This document shows positions 7,367 through 15,003 of a stretch of 44,850 nt of DNA, piece by piece. Under the pieces are notes generated by a model, which saw only the letters and a list, made by a program, of their open reading frames with translations, ran no database searches and had not been told where the DNA came from. The stretch's first letter is position 1; each line of letters starts with the position of its first letter. Source of the stretch: Oscillospiraceae bacterium (GTDB lineage Bacteria > Bacillota > Clostridia > Oscillospirales > Ruminococcaceae); assembly GCA_030533325.1 (NCBI GenBank), contig JAUNJJ010000019.1:1-44850 (forward strand), read 5' to 3'. Both the position numbers and the translations under genes were made by a program.

Positions 7367-8686
7367 TTGAGCAAAAGAAATGAAAATCTTAAAAACCGCA
7401 GTTTATATCTGAACAGACTTATTGGATTTCAGGATACGGAACTGGTTAAAGTAATTACAGGAATACGCAGATGCGGGAAATCAAGTCTGATGAAACTTAT
7501 GATTCAGCATTTAAAAGAAAATGGAATTCAGGAAAATCAATTTGTTGTCATGAATTTTGAATCAATTCAGTATCGTGGAATGAATTCGAGAGATGTGTAT
7601 AATTATGTTGCTGAAAGAGTTATACCGGATAAAAAGATGTATATTTTTCTTGATGAAATACAAAGAATTCCTGAATGGCAGGATGCTGTAAATTCATTCA
7701 GAGTAGATTTTGACACAGACATCTATCTGACGGGGTCAAATGCTTATCTGCTTTCTTCTGAGATTTCAACATATCTTGCCGGCAGATTTGTTGAAATAAA
7801 AATGCTGCCGCTTTCATTCAGGGAATTTCTTGATTTTAATGACTATTCGGTAACAGAGTATAATAGTCCGGCAGGAATTTTAAAGCGAAGAGTTACAGAT
7901 AAGGAGGGTCAGATTTATGAAATGGATGACCTTCTTGAAGCTTATCTGATGTTTGGTGGCATGCCCGGACTTTCTGAGGTTGGCCTGGAGCAGGATAAAG
8001 TTTTTTCAGTTCTTGATGGAATTTATTCAACGATTGTTGTCAGAGATATTCTGGAAAGAGAGTACCGAAGAGGACAGAAGAGGATTACTGATGCAGATCT
8101 TCTTAAGAAAATCATTATGTTTCTTGCGGATAATATCGGGAATAATGTTTCTTTGAACTCAATTGCAAATACTTTGATGAACGAAAGACTGATTGAAGAC
8201 AGTCCGAAGAAAGGCAAACCTGCGGTTCAGACTATTCAGGCATATGTTAGCGCACTTCTTGAATCATATGTATTCTATGAAATCAGACGATTTGATATAA
8301 AAGGGAAAGAATATTTACGGACTTTGGGAAAATATTATATTTCAGATCTCGGATTAAAAAACTATCTGCTCGGATATCGTGATGCAGATACAGGGCATGC
8401 AATAGAAAACCTTGTTTATTTCGAATTAAAAAGACGAGGATATGATGTAGCTGTCGGTAAAACAGGAAACAGGGAAATTGATTTTATCGCATCAAAAACG
8501 AGAGAGAAAAAATATATTCAGGTAACAGAAAGGATGGAGGAAGAATCTACAAAGGAACGCGAATTAAGTCCGTTAAGAAGCATTCGTGACAATCATGAAA
8601 AGATTGTTATTCAGCGTTACGGTCCATCAGGAGAAACGGAAGACGGAATCAAAATAATAAATCTGTGTGATTATCTTCTGAGCTGA
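7367..8686 (+). CDS. AAA_14/DUF4143 ATP-binding protein
   Basis: About 440 residues. An N-terminal P-loop ATPase domain has Walker A ITGIRRCGKSSLMK and Walker B YIFLDEIQRIPEW, followed by sensor-like YLTGSNAYLLSSE. The C-terminal DUF4143 region ends in a PD-(D/E)XK-like motif (GNREIDFIASKTREKKYIQV). These proteins are widespread, often accessory, and of unclear function. The start is TTG at 7367 (or GTG at 7364), placed by GGAGG at 7354-7358; the frame is open further upstream but over the promoter. The predicted transcript start leaves almost no leader, which is odd given a strong ribosome binding site. A hairpin at 8725 follows the gene. Confidence 0.85.
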   Translation: MSKRNENLKNRSLYLNRLIGFQDTELVKVITGIRRCGKSSLMKLMIQHLKENGIQENQFVVMNFESIQYRGMNSRDVYNYVAERVIPDKKMYIFLDEIQRIPEWQDAVNSFRVDFDTDIYLTGSNAYLLSSEISTYLAGRFVEIKMLPLSFREFLDFNDYSVTEYNSPAGILKRRVTDKEGQIYEMDDLLEAYLMFGGMPGLSEVGLEQDKVFSVLDGIYSTIVVRDILEREYRRGQKRITDADLLKKIIMFLADNIGNNVSLNSIANTLMNERLIEDSPKKGKPAVQTIQAYVSALLESYVFYEIRRFDIKGKEYLRTLGKYYISDLGLKNYLLGYRDADTGHAIENLVYFELKRRGYDVAVGKTGNREIDFIASKTREKKYIQVTERMEEESTKERELSPLRSIRDNHEKIVIQRYGPSGETEDGIKIINLCDYLLS

Positions 8687-8724
8687 TTTTGATTAGAGTT
8701 GAATAATAACATAAAATGAAATAA

Positions 8725-8780
8725 AAGGGATATGCACCAGTCTGTACATATCCCTTGATTTATCTGTGAAAATGTGATAT
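8725..8780 (+). terminator. Terminator-like hairpin, first copy of a 51-bp dispersed repeat
   Basis: AAGGGATATG (8725-8734) pairs perfectly with CATATCCCTT (8747-8756); the T-rich tract after it is weak. The stretch 8730-8780 recurs at 16111-16161 with one mismatch. The second copy lacks the left half of the stem. Confidence 0.65.
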
Positions 8781-8798
8781 ATTTTATTCAGAACGATT

Positions 8799-8836
8799 TT
8801 ATTCAAATCAATTTGAATAAAATCAATTTGAATAAA
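8799..8836 (+). promoter_or_regulatory. Palindromic operator-like repeat before the truncated ATPase
   Basis: TTATTCAAA (8799-8807) and TTTGAATAA (8812-8820) form a palindrome. ATCAATTTGAATAAA then repeats directly at about 8822-8836, just upstream of a GGAGG and ATG. This looks like an autoregulatory site. Confidence 0.5.
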
Positions 8837-8849
8837 AACGGAGGACGCT

Positions 8850-8889
8850 ATGTTTGTTGGAAGAAAACAGGAACTTGAGTCATTGATTA
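8850..8889 (+). pseudogene. N-terminal stub of an 'MFVGR' AAA ATPase
   Basis: GGAGG (8840-8844) and ATG (8850) are followed by MFVGRKQELESLIIQ, the typical first residues of a family of AAA ATPases (MFVGRxxEL). The reading frame then runs into the 3' end of the minus-strand kinase gene and stops at 8904. The rest of the ATPase is not in the window. The junction at about 8888 marks the left edge of the acquired segment. Confidence 0.65.
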
Positions 8890-8890
8890 T

Positions 8891-9694
8891 TCAGAATCCA
8901 CCGTAATGTTTTAAGGTTTCTGCTGCAATTTCGGAACCGACATTCATAGCCTTTTCAATATTATTTTCGAGCATATATGAGCAGACAAATCCGGCGTGAT
9001 AGCTGTCACCACAACCGGTCGTGTCAATTATGCGTTCAACTTTCACAGCTTGCACTTTGAATTCCTGTCCATCAAAGTATGTAACGCTTCCACGTTCTGC
9101 AAGTGACACGTTAAACAGGCAACGGTATTTATTCGATAATTCTTTGAACTTCGGCAGGAGTTCTTCCGAGCCGCTTATCATAAAGAAATCAACATGCGGA
9201 GCAAATCGTTCCATATCTGCAAAATCTCTATATACATCAAAATCTACCGCAAGCTTAAAGCCAAGAGTTTCCTTCAGTTCAACTACTTGCGAAAAACACG
9301 AAGCCCAGAAATGGACAAAGACTACATCGGACCTTGATAAGATTTTGATTTCATTATCATTCAGTACGATGTTATCGAGAATTTTTCCGTTCCATGAATC
9401 ATCTTTATAATACCTATCGCCCGATTCTGTAAGGTAAGTCATATTATTTGCAGTCTGATACCTTTCATCAATGCGTATATGGTTTTTATCAATATCAAGC
9501 TTTGATATTGAATCCATTATCGCTTCTGCATATTTATCTTTTCCGACAACACCAAGAAGCGTAACATCTATATCCTTAAAGTGCGAGGCATGAGCAGCAA
9601 AATTCAATGCTTCTCCTCCCGGTCTGATTATTTCAGTACCGTAAAAAACATCTGCACATATACAAGGAAGTGCAGTCAGCTTAATTTTATTCAT
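8891..9694 (-). CDS. PfkB-family sugar kinase (FrlD-like)
   Basis: 267 residues of the ribokinase/PfkB fold. The substrate-side motif is IIRPGGEALNFAAHAS near the N-terminus. The C-terminal nucleotide/catalytic motif is DTTGCGDSYHAGFVCSY, where Asp of GCGD is the catalytic base. The ending AAETLKHYGGF resembles fructoselysine 6-kinase FrlD (AAKTIQYHGAW in E. coli), so an Amadori or other aminated sugar substrate is possible. GAGGTGA precedes the ATG at 9694. Transcription probably comes from the outward promoter of repeat R1 (9753-9781). It is one of three unrelated cargo genes placed beside copies of the same repeat. There is no FrlB-like deglycase or transporter nearby, so the substrate is unknown. 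Confidence 0.8.
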   Translation of the reverse strand: MNKIKLTALPCICADVFYGTEIIRPGGEALNFAAHASHFKDIDVTLLGVVGKDKYAEAIMDSISKLDIDKNHIRIDERYQTANNMTYLTESGDRYYKDDSWNGKILDNIVLNDNEIKILSRSDVVFVHFWASCFSQVVELKETLGFKLAVDFDVYRDFADMERFAPHVDFFMISGSEELLPKFKELSNKYRCLFNVSLAERGSVTYFDGQEFKVQAVKVERIIDTTGCGDSYHAGFVCSYMLENNIEKAMNVGSEIAAETLKHYGGF

Positions 9695-9752
9695 TATATC
9701 ACCTCACAAATCTCGATTTGTCGGGCAAATTATCCCAACTAATTCCAAAACA

Positions 9753-9781
9753 ATTATACCATATCCGAACAGAAAGAGCAA
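9753..9781 (-). promoter_or_regulatory. Outward promoter of repeat R1
   Basis: On the minus strand TTGCTC (9776-9781), 17-nt spacer, TATAAT (9753-9758). It reads leftward through the repeat end into the PfkB gene, giving a leader of about 50 nt. Confidence 0.75.
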
Positions 9782-10315
9782 ATAGAAAATCAAAAGAAAG
9801 GACAACAAACCAATGAGAAAGAACAAGAAATCCTGTTCCATTCCCGAATTTTGCAGGAACAACAATTTCCGAACGCTTGAGTTTTACAAAATGTTGAGCA
9901 GACACCCGGAGCTGTTGAAACTGTTGAAAGTGATGGATTGATTGATGGAATAGACAGAAACGCAGTAGAGGAAGAAGTAAAGACACAGATCGACTATGAC
10001 TGCCTTATGTCTTTCAAGGACGATTCGGTAGTAAAAATGGTTGAGGAAATTAAGGACTTGATGGTGGACGTTCTATGCGGAGAACGGACTGTTATATCCG
10101 AGGGGAAACGTGTGTATGAGGAAACGGCGAAAGCTGCTTACAGAAAGATAACCTTTGAACACGTTCAGTACGTTCTGCACGGCCTTGTAAATTATCCCGA
10201 CAAGATAAGCAGGATAGACCGCTTCCTTACAACTTCTCTGTTCAACTCCGTTTATACGCTGATGAACTCCACCTTTGCAGGCTTTGAACACGATATGGGT
10301 ATGAAGCTGATATGA
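9777..10315 (+). pseudogene. Replication initiator (RepA/DnaD-like) C-terminal DUF6017 fragment, copy 1
   Basis: One continuous frame reads EQIENQKKGQQTNEKEQEIL, is broken by an in-frame TGA at 9878-9880, then continues through TPGAVETVESDGLIDGIDRN. The DUF6017-like domain follows (KTQIDYDCLMS, MVEEIKDLMVDVLC, ITFEHVQYVLHGLV, FLTTSLFNSVYTLMNS). DUF6017 forms the C-terminus of initiators of clostridial plasmids and integrative elements. The N-terminal DNA-binding part is absent, so this is a remnant. The downstream piece alone could start at a TTG (9938), but it has no ribosome binding site. It is copied identically in R2. Confidence 0.7.
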
Positions 10316-10479
10316 TGATATGGAATTTTGAAAGGAATGAGGAAAGTGGCTGAACTTTTGCTTGTGGCAGCTGTATTTGAGATTTGCCGAAGAATGACCA
10401 AGCACAGGCTTAACGGCAGAAAAAATCACAGCACCCGTTATGAGTGCTGCGATAAGTGATCTGCTCGATAAATTGGAAT

Positions 10480-10965
10480 TTAAAGATTCAATTCAAGTTC
10501 TAAACATTTCCATTCCTCACCAAGTACGGTATACTTCTCTGTTTCTTCTAAAACAATATCTTTAAATCCTACAGATTTGTAACAGTAATAGGCGGATTTG
10601 TTGTTTTCAAAAACACCTAAAGAAACTTTTTTTGCACCAAAGATTTCTTTTGCAAATGTAATTCCCAACTGTAACATTCTTTTTCCGTATCCTTTTCCAC
10701 GCTCTTCAGGGTCTACAACTACAAAGCCAAATCTCAACTCGTCAAAGCTCTCTGAGGGTCTTCTCATTGTAAAAAATCCAATTACTTCATTATCGTTAAT
10801 TGCTGTGAACGCCATAAGATTGTTAACAAAGCCGAATTGCTCTTTGCTGATGGGGTATTTGCCCAAAACACCTGCCGACCACTTATAAAAAGCTCTTTCG
10901 TCTTTGCTCCAAGAAAGAATTATATCTGCATCATTTTCATTATAAGGTCTTAATCTAAGTGCCAC
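10480..10965 (-). CDS. GNAT-family N-acetyltransferase (cargo between R1 and R2)
   Basis: 161 residues. The acetyl-CoA site motif is VVVDPEERGKGYGKRML (R/QxxGxG/A), followed by KVSLGVFENNKSAYYCYKSVGF, the usual beta5 and C-terminal region. The start is GTG at 10965 (VALRLRPYNENDAD). The AAGGAG just upstream sits beside the left end of R2, and the frame extension beyond it into the repeat is not coding. The stop (10480-10482) overlaps the right end of R1, so the gene fills the whole gap between two inverted ends. Transcription probably comes from the R2 outward promoter (11027-11055). The substrate is unknown; RimI/RimJ-like or small-molecule acetylation are both possible. Confidence 0.85.
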   Translation of the reverse strand: MALRLRPYNENDADIILSWSKDERAFYKWSAGVLGKYPISKEQFGFVNNLMAFTAINDNEVIGFFTMRRPSESFDELRFGFVVVDPEERGKGYGKRMLQLGITFAKEIFGAKKVSLGVFENNKSAYYCYKSVGFKDIVLEETEKYTVLGEEWKCLELELNL

Positions 10966-11026
10966 TTTATTTTCTCCTTCAAATTCCGATTTGTCGAGCA
11001 GTTTATCCCGACCAATTTCCAAAACC

Positions 11027-11055
11027 ATTATACCATATCCACACAGAAAAAGTAA
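11027..11055 (-). promoter_or_regulatory. Outward promoter of repeat R2
   Basis: On the minus strand TTACTT (11050-11055), 17-nt spacer, TATAAT (11027-11032), reading into the GNAT gene. The -35 is weaker than in R1 and R3. Confidence 0.65.
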
Positions 11056-11590
11056 AATAGAAAATCAAAAGAAAGGACAACAAACCAATGAGAAAGAACA
11101 AGAAATCCTGTTCCATTCCCGAATTTTGCAGGAACAACAATTTCCGAACGCTTGAGTTTTACAAAATGTTGAGCAGACACCCGGAGCTGTTGAAACTGTT
11201 GAAAGTGATGGATTGATTGATGGAATAGACAGAAACGCAGTAGAGGAAGAAGTAAAGACACAGATCGACTATGACTGCCTTATGTCTTTCAAGGACGATT
11301 CGGTAGTAAAAATGGTTGAGGAAATTAAGGACTTGATGGTGGACGTTCTATGCGGAGAACGGACTGTTATATCCGAGGGGAAACGTGTGTATGAGGAAAC
11401 GGCGAAAGCTGCTTACAGAAAGATAACCTTTGAACACGTTCAGTACGTTCTGCACGGCCTTGTAAATTATCCCGACAAGATAAGCAGGATAGACCGCTTC
11501 CTTACAACTTCTCTGTTCAACTCCGTTTATACGCTGATGAACTCCACCTTTGCAGGCTTTGAACACGATATGGGTATGAAGCTGATATGA
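11052..11590 (+). pseudogene. Replication initiator DUF6017 fragment, copy 2
   Basis: The same frame as in R1, with the same in-frame TGA (11153-11155) and identical downstream 125 codons. Sharing the same stop shows that the two copies arose by duplication after the gene had already decayed. Confidence 0.7.
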
Positions 11591-11776
11591 TGATATGGAA
11601 TTTTGAAAGGAATGAGGAAAGTGGCTGAACTTTTGCTTGTGGCAGCTGTATTTGAGATTTGCCGAAGAATGACCAAGCACAGGCTTAACGGCAGAAAAAA
11701 TCACAGCACCCGTTATGAGTGCTGCGATAAGTGATCTGCTCGATAAATTGGAATTTGTTAATATAAGTATCAGCTC

Positions 11777-12289
11777 TTATATAAATTTAACATCTGCTTT
11801 TTTCAATTTGCCGTGAGCATTTGCAACTTTCTTTTCATCAAACACCGTTGCTGTACCGTTCTGAATAATTTCAGCCTTAATACCTCTTTTGGCAGCACCA
11901 AGAGCAGTTGATGTTACACATCCGCATTCATCTAAACCACACAAATGCAATACATCATATTTTTTCTCTTTTATCATACTCAGAAGTTTTTTGTTTGTAA
12001 GAGCATCTCCTAATAATTTGTCATAGCAATGTTCCGATACAATTTTGATACCAGAGTATATTTCCGCACCTTCGGTTCCTGCTATAGAATAGCCAAATAG
12101 CAGTCGGTTCGTAGGAAGATTCTGAATAATATGACGTATATATATAACGTCTGAATTTTCTCCGTGATACTTTTCTATCAGTGAATTAACACTATTTACA
12201 AGGTTTTCTGTATCATACGAAAATTTTGCTTTTCGTTTTTCATATAAATAGTCATTCTGCATATCAATTACAAGTAATGCTTTTTTCAT
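11777..12289 (-). CDS. Isochorismatase-like cysteine hydrolase (nicotinamidase-related), cargo between R2 and R3
   Basis: 170 residues. LLVIDMQNDYL supplies the catalytic Asp of the Asp-Lys-Cys triad, CYDKLLGDAL a candidate Lys, and LHLCGLDECGCVTSTA the nucleophilic Cys with the usual C-V-T-S-T-A surroundings. Members hydrolyse nicotinamide, isochorismate or ureido compounds; the substrate here is not clear. The true start is the ATG at 12289 with GGAGG at 12299-12303. The longer frame upstream runs into the repeat end and is not coding. Transcription probably comes from the promoter in the R3 end (12352-12380). Confidence 0.85.
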   Translation of the reverse strand: MKKALLVIDMQNDYLYEKRKAKFSYDTENLVNSVNSLIEKYHGENSDVIYIRHIIQNLPTNRLLFGYSIAGTEGAEIYSGIKIVSEHCYDKLLGDALTNKKLLSMIKEKKYDVLHLCGLDECGCVTSTALGAAKRGIKAEIIQNGTATVFDEKKVANAHGKLKKADVKFI

Positions 12290-12305
12290 TGTATATTGCC
12301 TCCGT

Positions 12306-12381
12306 AAATTCCGATTTGTCGAGCAGTTTATCCCGACCAATTTCCAAAACAATTATACCATATCCGCACAGAAAAAGCAAA
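12306..12381. repeat. Partial repeat R3 (left end and promoter only)
   Basis: The left ~76 bp of the R unit (AAATTCCGATTTGTCGAGCA to CAGAAAAAGCAAA), after which the sequence switches to relaxase coding sequence. It keeps the outward minus-strand promoter: TTGCTT (12375-12380), 17-nt spacer, TATAAT (12352-12357). Confidence 0.8.
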
Positions 12382-12721
12382 GGTCCTTTGTGCTACTCAT
12401 ACCGACCGTGGCCATATCCACAACCATTTTGCGGTATGCCCTTACGATATGTACGGGAAGCACTGGTACGCCAACAAAAAATCAATGCGAATGTGCAGAA
12501 CTATCTCCGATGAAATTGCTCTTGCACACGGGCTTTCGGTTATCGAACACCTGAAGAAAAGCTACTGCCACAAATACGGAGAGTACAAAGCGAGGCAAGA
12601 GGGCAGATCGTGGAAACAGAAATTGTGTGACGATATTGACAATGCGATTATGAAAGAAAACGTCAGGAGCGTTGATGACCTTTTGAAAGAGCTGATGAAG
12701 CAAGCGAAAATGAAAATGTAA
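12382..12721 (+). pseudogene. Relaxase (MobA/VirD2-like) fragment
   Basis: The open frame reads CATHTDRGHIHNHFAV, which carries the HxxxxxHxHxH-like metal-binding motif of MOB relaxases. CPYDMYGKHWYANKKSM and ISDEIALAHGLSVIE follow, then a helical tail (GRSWKQKLCDDIDNAI, SVDDLLKELMKQ). Both the N-terminal catalytic Tyr region and the long C-terminal part are missing: the 5' edge meets repeat R3 directly and a stop comes at 12719-12721. It is a relic of a conjugative or mobilizable element, consistent with the DUF6017 fragments next to it. Confidence 0.8.
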
Positions 12722-12730
12722 CCGAACAAC

Positions 12731-12880
12731 TCAAAGCCGAAAATCAGCAGTTTCCGGCTTAAAATCTGTCTTTGCCGCACCGCATAGCGGACATTTCCAA
12801 TCTGCCGGAAGCTGTTCAAAGGGTACTTTCTCTTTGGTGTCATCATAGATATAGCCGCAGGTTTGACATACATACTTCAT
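12731..12880 (-). CDS. Rubredoxin, compact form
   Basis: 49 residues with the two Fe-binding knuckles YVCQTCGYIYDD and DWKCPLCGAAKTDF. The loop between them is short (KEKVPFEQLPA), so it is smaller than the usual 52-54 residue type. Start ATG 12880 with GGAGG at 12888-12892; the frame upstream to 12928 is not needed. It is the last gene of a minus-strand operon with rhodaneses and a CoA-disulfide reductase, 13 nt after the lipoprotein gene. It probably carries electrons to or from a redox partner of that operon. Confidence 0.9.
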   Translation of the reverse strand: MKYVCQTCGYIYDDTKEKVPFEQLPADWKCPLCGAAKTDFKPETADFRL

Positions 12881-12893
12881 TGTTTTGCCTCCT

Positions 12894-13295
12894 TTATTTT
12901 CCGTATTCCAGTTCGCCGGTATAATCAATTATGCCGCCGAATTCGATTAAGTTCGTATATCCCAGCGCCAGAAGCTTATCTGCCGCCTGCTTACTGCGAT
13001 TCCCGCTTCGGCAATAAATATAAATAGTCTGTGCTTTGTCCGGCAGGGAGGGAATTTCTTCTGTACCGATTTCTTCGTTGGGAAGATTAACTGCACCGGG
13101 GATATGTCCCGCTTCAAATTCATCGGCTCGGCGCACATCAAGTAAAATGTAGTTTTCGTCCGACTCCATTCGAGCAAGTCCCTCTGACATGGTGATCTTT
13201 TCATAAGTATTGTTTGGTGTATCGGCATCGGATTTTCCGCAACCGGCGAGCATTATCACCAATACAAGTAACAGCGGTAATATTCGTTTAAGCAT
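12894..13295 (-). CDS. Rhodanese-domain lipoprotein
   Basis: 133 residues. The lipoprotein signal peptide is ILPLLLVLVIMLAGC with lipidated Cys19. A single rhodanese domain follows with LLDVRRADEFEAGHIPGAVN and the active-site loop YCRSGNRS. It should sit on the outer face of the membrane and transfer or bind sulfane sulfur. It lies 12 nt after the CoA-disulfide reductase gene in the same operon. Three rhodanese domains in one short operon, on both sides of the membrane, suggest handling of persulfide or polysulfide. Confidence 0.9.
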   Translation of the reverse strand: MLKRILPLLLVLVIMLAGCGKSDADTPNNTYEKITMSEGLARMESDENYILLDVRRADEFEAGHIPGAVNLPNEEIGTEEIPSLPDKAQTIYIYCRSGNRSKQAADKLLALGYTNLIEFGGIIDYTGELEYGK

Positions 13296-13307
13296 ACTGT
13301 CACCCTT

Positions 13308-14999
13308 TTACTTATCCATGCCGCAGGGATAGGATTGTTCAGTCATAGCCTTTTCACGGATAATTCCTGAGTAGAATCGATAGCCGCCGGAGAAATTATA
13401 GCAATCGTAACCCTCCTGCGACAAAATTCGGCAGGAAATATAACTGCGCAGTCCGCTCTGACACATAACATATAACGGTTTTGTTCGGTCAATTTCAGCC
13501 AAACGCTCACGCAGTTCATCTACCGGAATATTGATAAATCCGTCAGCATGACCGTGTGTATATTCATTAGCGGTACGGGTATCCAATAAGGTAACGCTTC
13601 CGTCTCTCGGCAAATCGGCAACCTCGTCCCAGTGAAACTGTTTGACTAATCCGTTTGCAATGTTTTCAATCATGAAGCCTGCCATATTAACCGGATCTTT
13701 AGCCGAGGAATAAGGCGGTGCATATGCAAGGTCTAAATCCTTTAGCTCATTTGCTTTCATGCCTGCGCTTATTGCGGTTGCCAATACATCGATCCGTTTA
13801 TCGACTCCGTCATATCCTACAATTTGCGCACCTAAAATCTTTAAGGTTTCCTTTTCATAGACAACCTTCATTGTCATAGTTTTTGCGCCCGGATAATAGC
13901 CTGCATGAGAAGAGGGCGACAACACAATCCTGTCATAAGAAATGCCGGCCGTTTGTGCTGCTTTTTCAGTCAATCCTGTGCTTGCGGCAGTCATATCGAA
14001 CAGTTTAATTACGGAAGACCCCAACGAGCCTTTATAATGACTGTCAAGACCGCATATGTTATCCGCTGCAATCCTGCCCTGTTTGTTTGCAGGACCTGCA
14101 AGAGCAATAACAGCATCGTTCCCTGTAACTATATGCTTGATTTGTACTGCATCGCCCACAGCATAAATATCTGACACAGAGGTCTCCATCTTATCATTTA
14201 CGGCAATAGCGCCCTTCAATCCCAGCTCCAGACCGGCTTTTTTTGCAAGTGTATTTTCCGGACTGACCCCAATCGCCAACAGTACCATATCCGTCCCAAT
14301 AGGCTGCTCATTCTCTAATAAAACATTAAGCCCCGTTTCAGTTTCTTCAAAAGCGACAACATTTCCGCCAATTTTCAAGTCAATTCCCTTAGAACGGAGT
14401 TTACTATGAACAAGAGTAGCCATATCATAATCTAATGTATTAAGCAGTTGATTGCCACGCTGAATCACGGTCACTTTAACGCCGAGTTCACAAAGGTTCT
14501 CAGCAACCTCCAAACCGATAAATCCACCGCCTACCATTACTGCTGTTTTGGGCTTATGTTCTTCTGCAAACCGACGAATACGGAAAGTATCTTCTACGGT
14601 GCGAAGAGAAAACAGGTTCTTGCTGTCTATTCCGGGCAAATCAGGTCGTATTGGCTTTGCACCGGGAGAAAGAATCAGTTTATCGTAGCCTTCTTCAAAT
14701 TCTTCGCCGGTGTCAAGATTACGGACGGTGACAGTCTTGCGTTTTACGTCAATGTCTATAACTTCATGCTTTACCTTAACATTAATGCGGAAACGGGTTT
14801 GGAAACTTTCCGGTGTTTGCAAAGTCAGTTCTTCCGGATCTTCTATGACTTCTCCTATATAATACGGCAAGCCACAGTTTGCATAAGAAATATAGCCGGA
14901 GCGCTCAAAAACCGTAATTTGAGCATGTTCGTCTAATCTTCTGATACGGGTCGCAGCAGTAGCACCTCCGGCAACTCCGCCGACAATAACAACTTTCAT
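13308..14999 (-). CDS. CoA-disulfide reductase / NAD(P)H:persulfide oxidoreductase with C-terminal rhodanese domain
   Basis: 563 residues. The N-terminal FAD site is VVIVGGVAGGATAATR and the active-site Cys42 sits in YANCGLPYYIG. A second dinucleotide site (AVMVGGGFIGLEVAE) and the FAD-binding DIYAVGDA follow. The C-terminal rhodanese domain (about residues 460-555) has LLDTRTANEYTHGHADG and catalytic VMCQSGLRS. This architecture is the CoADR-rhodanese (Npsr-like) type, which reduces CoA disulfide/persulfide or polysulfide with NAD(P)H. It is complete. Its neighbours (two other rhodaneses, rubredoxin) support a role in sulfane-sulfur or redox stress handling in the cytosol. NADH oxidase activity is an alternative for the family. 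Confidence 0.9.
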   Translation of the reverse strand: MKVVIVGGVAGGATAATRIRRLDEHAQITVFERSGYISYANCGLPYYIGEVIEDPEELTLQTPESFQTRFRINVKVKHEVIDIDVKRKTVTVRNLDTGEEFEEGYDKLILSPGAKPIRPDLPGIDSKNLFSLRTVEDTFRIRRFAEEHKPKTAVMVGGGFIGLEVAENLCELGVKVTVIQRGNQLLNTLDYDMATLVHSKLRSKGIDLKIGGNVVAFEETETGLNVLLENEQPIGTDMVLLAIGVSPENTLAKKAGLELGLKGAIAVNDKMETSVSDIYAVGDAVQIKHIVTGNDAVIALAGPANKQGRIAADNICGLDSHYKGSLGSSVIKLFDMTAASTGLTEKAAQTAGISYDRIVLSPSSHAGYYPGAKTMTMKVVYEKETLKILGAQIVGYDGVDKRIDVLATAISAGMKANELKDLDLAYAPPYSSAKDPVNMAGFMIENIANGLVKQFHWDEVADLPRDGSVTLLDTRTANEYTHGHADGFINIPVDELRERLAEIDRTKPLYVMCQSGLRSYISCRILSQEGYDCYNFSGGYRFYSGIIREKAMTEQSYPCGMDK

Positions 15000-15003
15000 C
15001 GTA

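Larger units (their letters stand above)
9708..10481. repeat. Repeat R1 with inverted ends, outward promoter and repA fragment
   Basis: 774 bp. The left end (AAATCTCGATTTGTCGGGCA, 9708 on) and the right end, read inward from 10481 (AAATTCCAATTTATCGAGCA), are inverted repeats. The interior is nearly identical to R2 (10981-11756). The left end carries a minus-strand promoter that reads out into the kinase gene. The interior holds a decayed piece of a replication-initiator gene. Confidence 0.85.
10981..11756. repeat. Repeat R2 with inverted ends, outward promoter and repA fragment
   Basis: 776 bp, nearly identical to R1 from about position 60 onward; the two embedded 125-codon frames are identical. 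The ends are inverted repeats of each other (19 of 21 positions match). The left ~70 bp differ from R1 at several positions, so the interior is more alike than the end. Confidence 0.85.

Noticed and set aside
9813-9941. 42-codon open frame in R1 (and its copy at 11088-11216 in R2) with an AAAGGAC upstream
   Set aside because: The neighbouring frame reads continuously into the DUF6017 fragment apart from one TGA, so the 42-codon frame is a shadow of the decayed initiator gene.
10073-10429. Minus-strand 118-codon frame in R1 (and copy in R2)
   Set aside because: It lies opposite the DUF6017 fragment, shows no family features, and is duplicated only because the repeat is.
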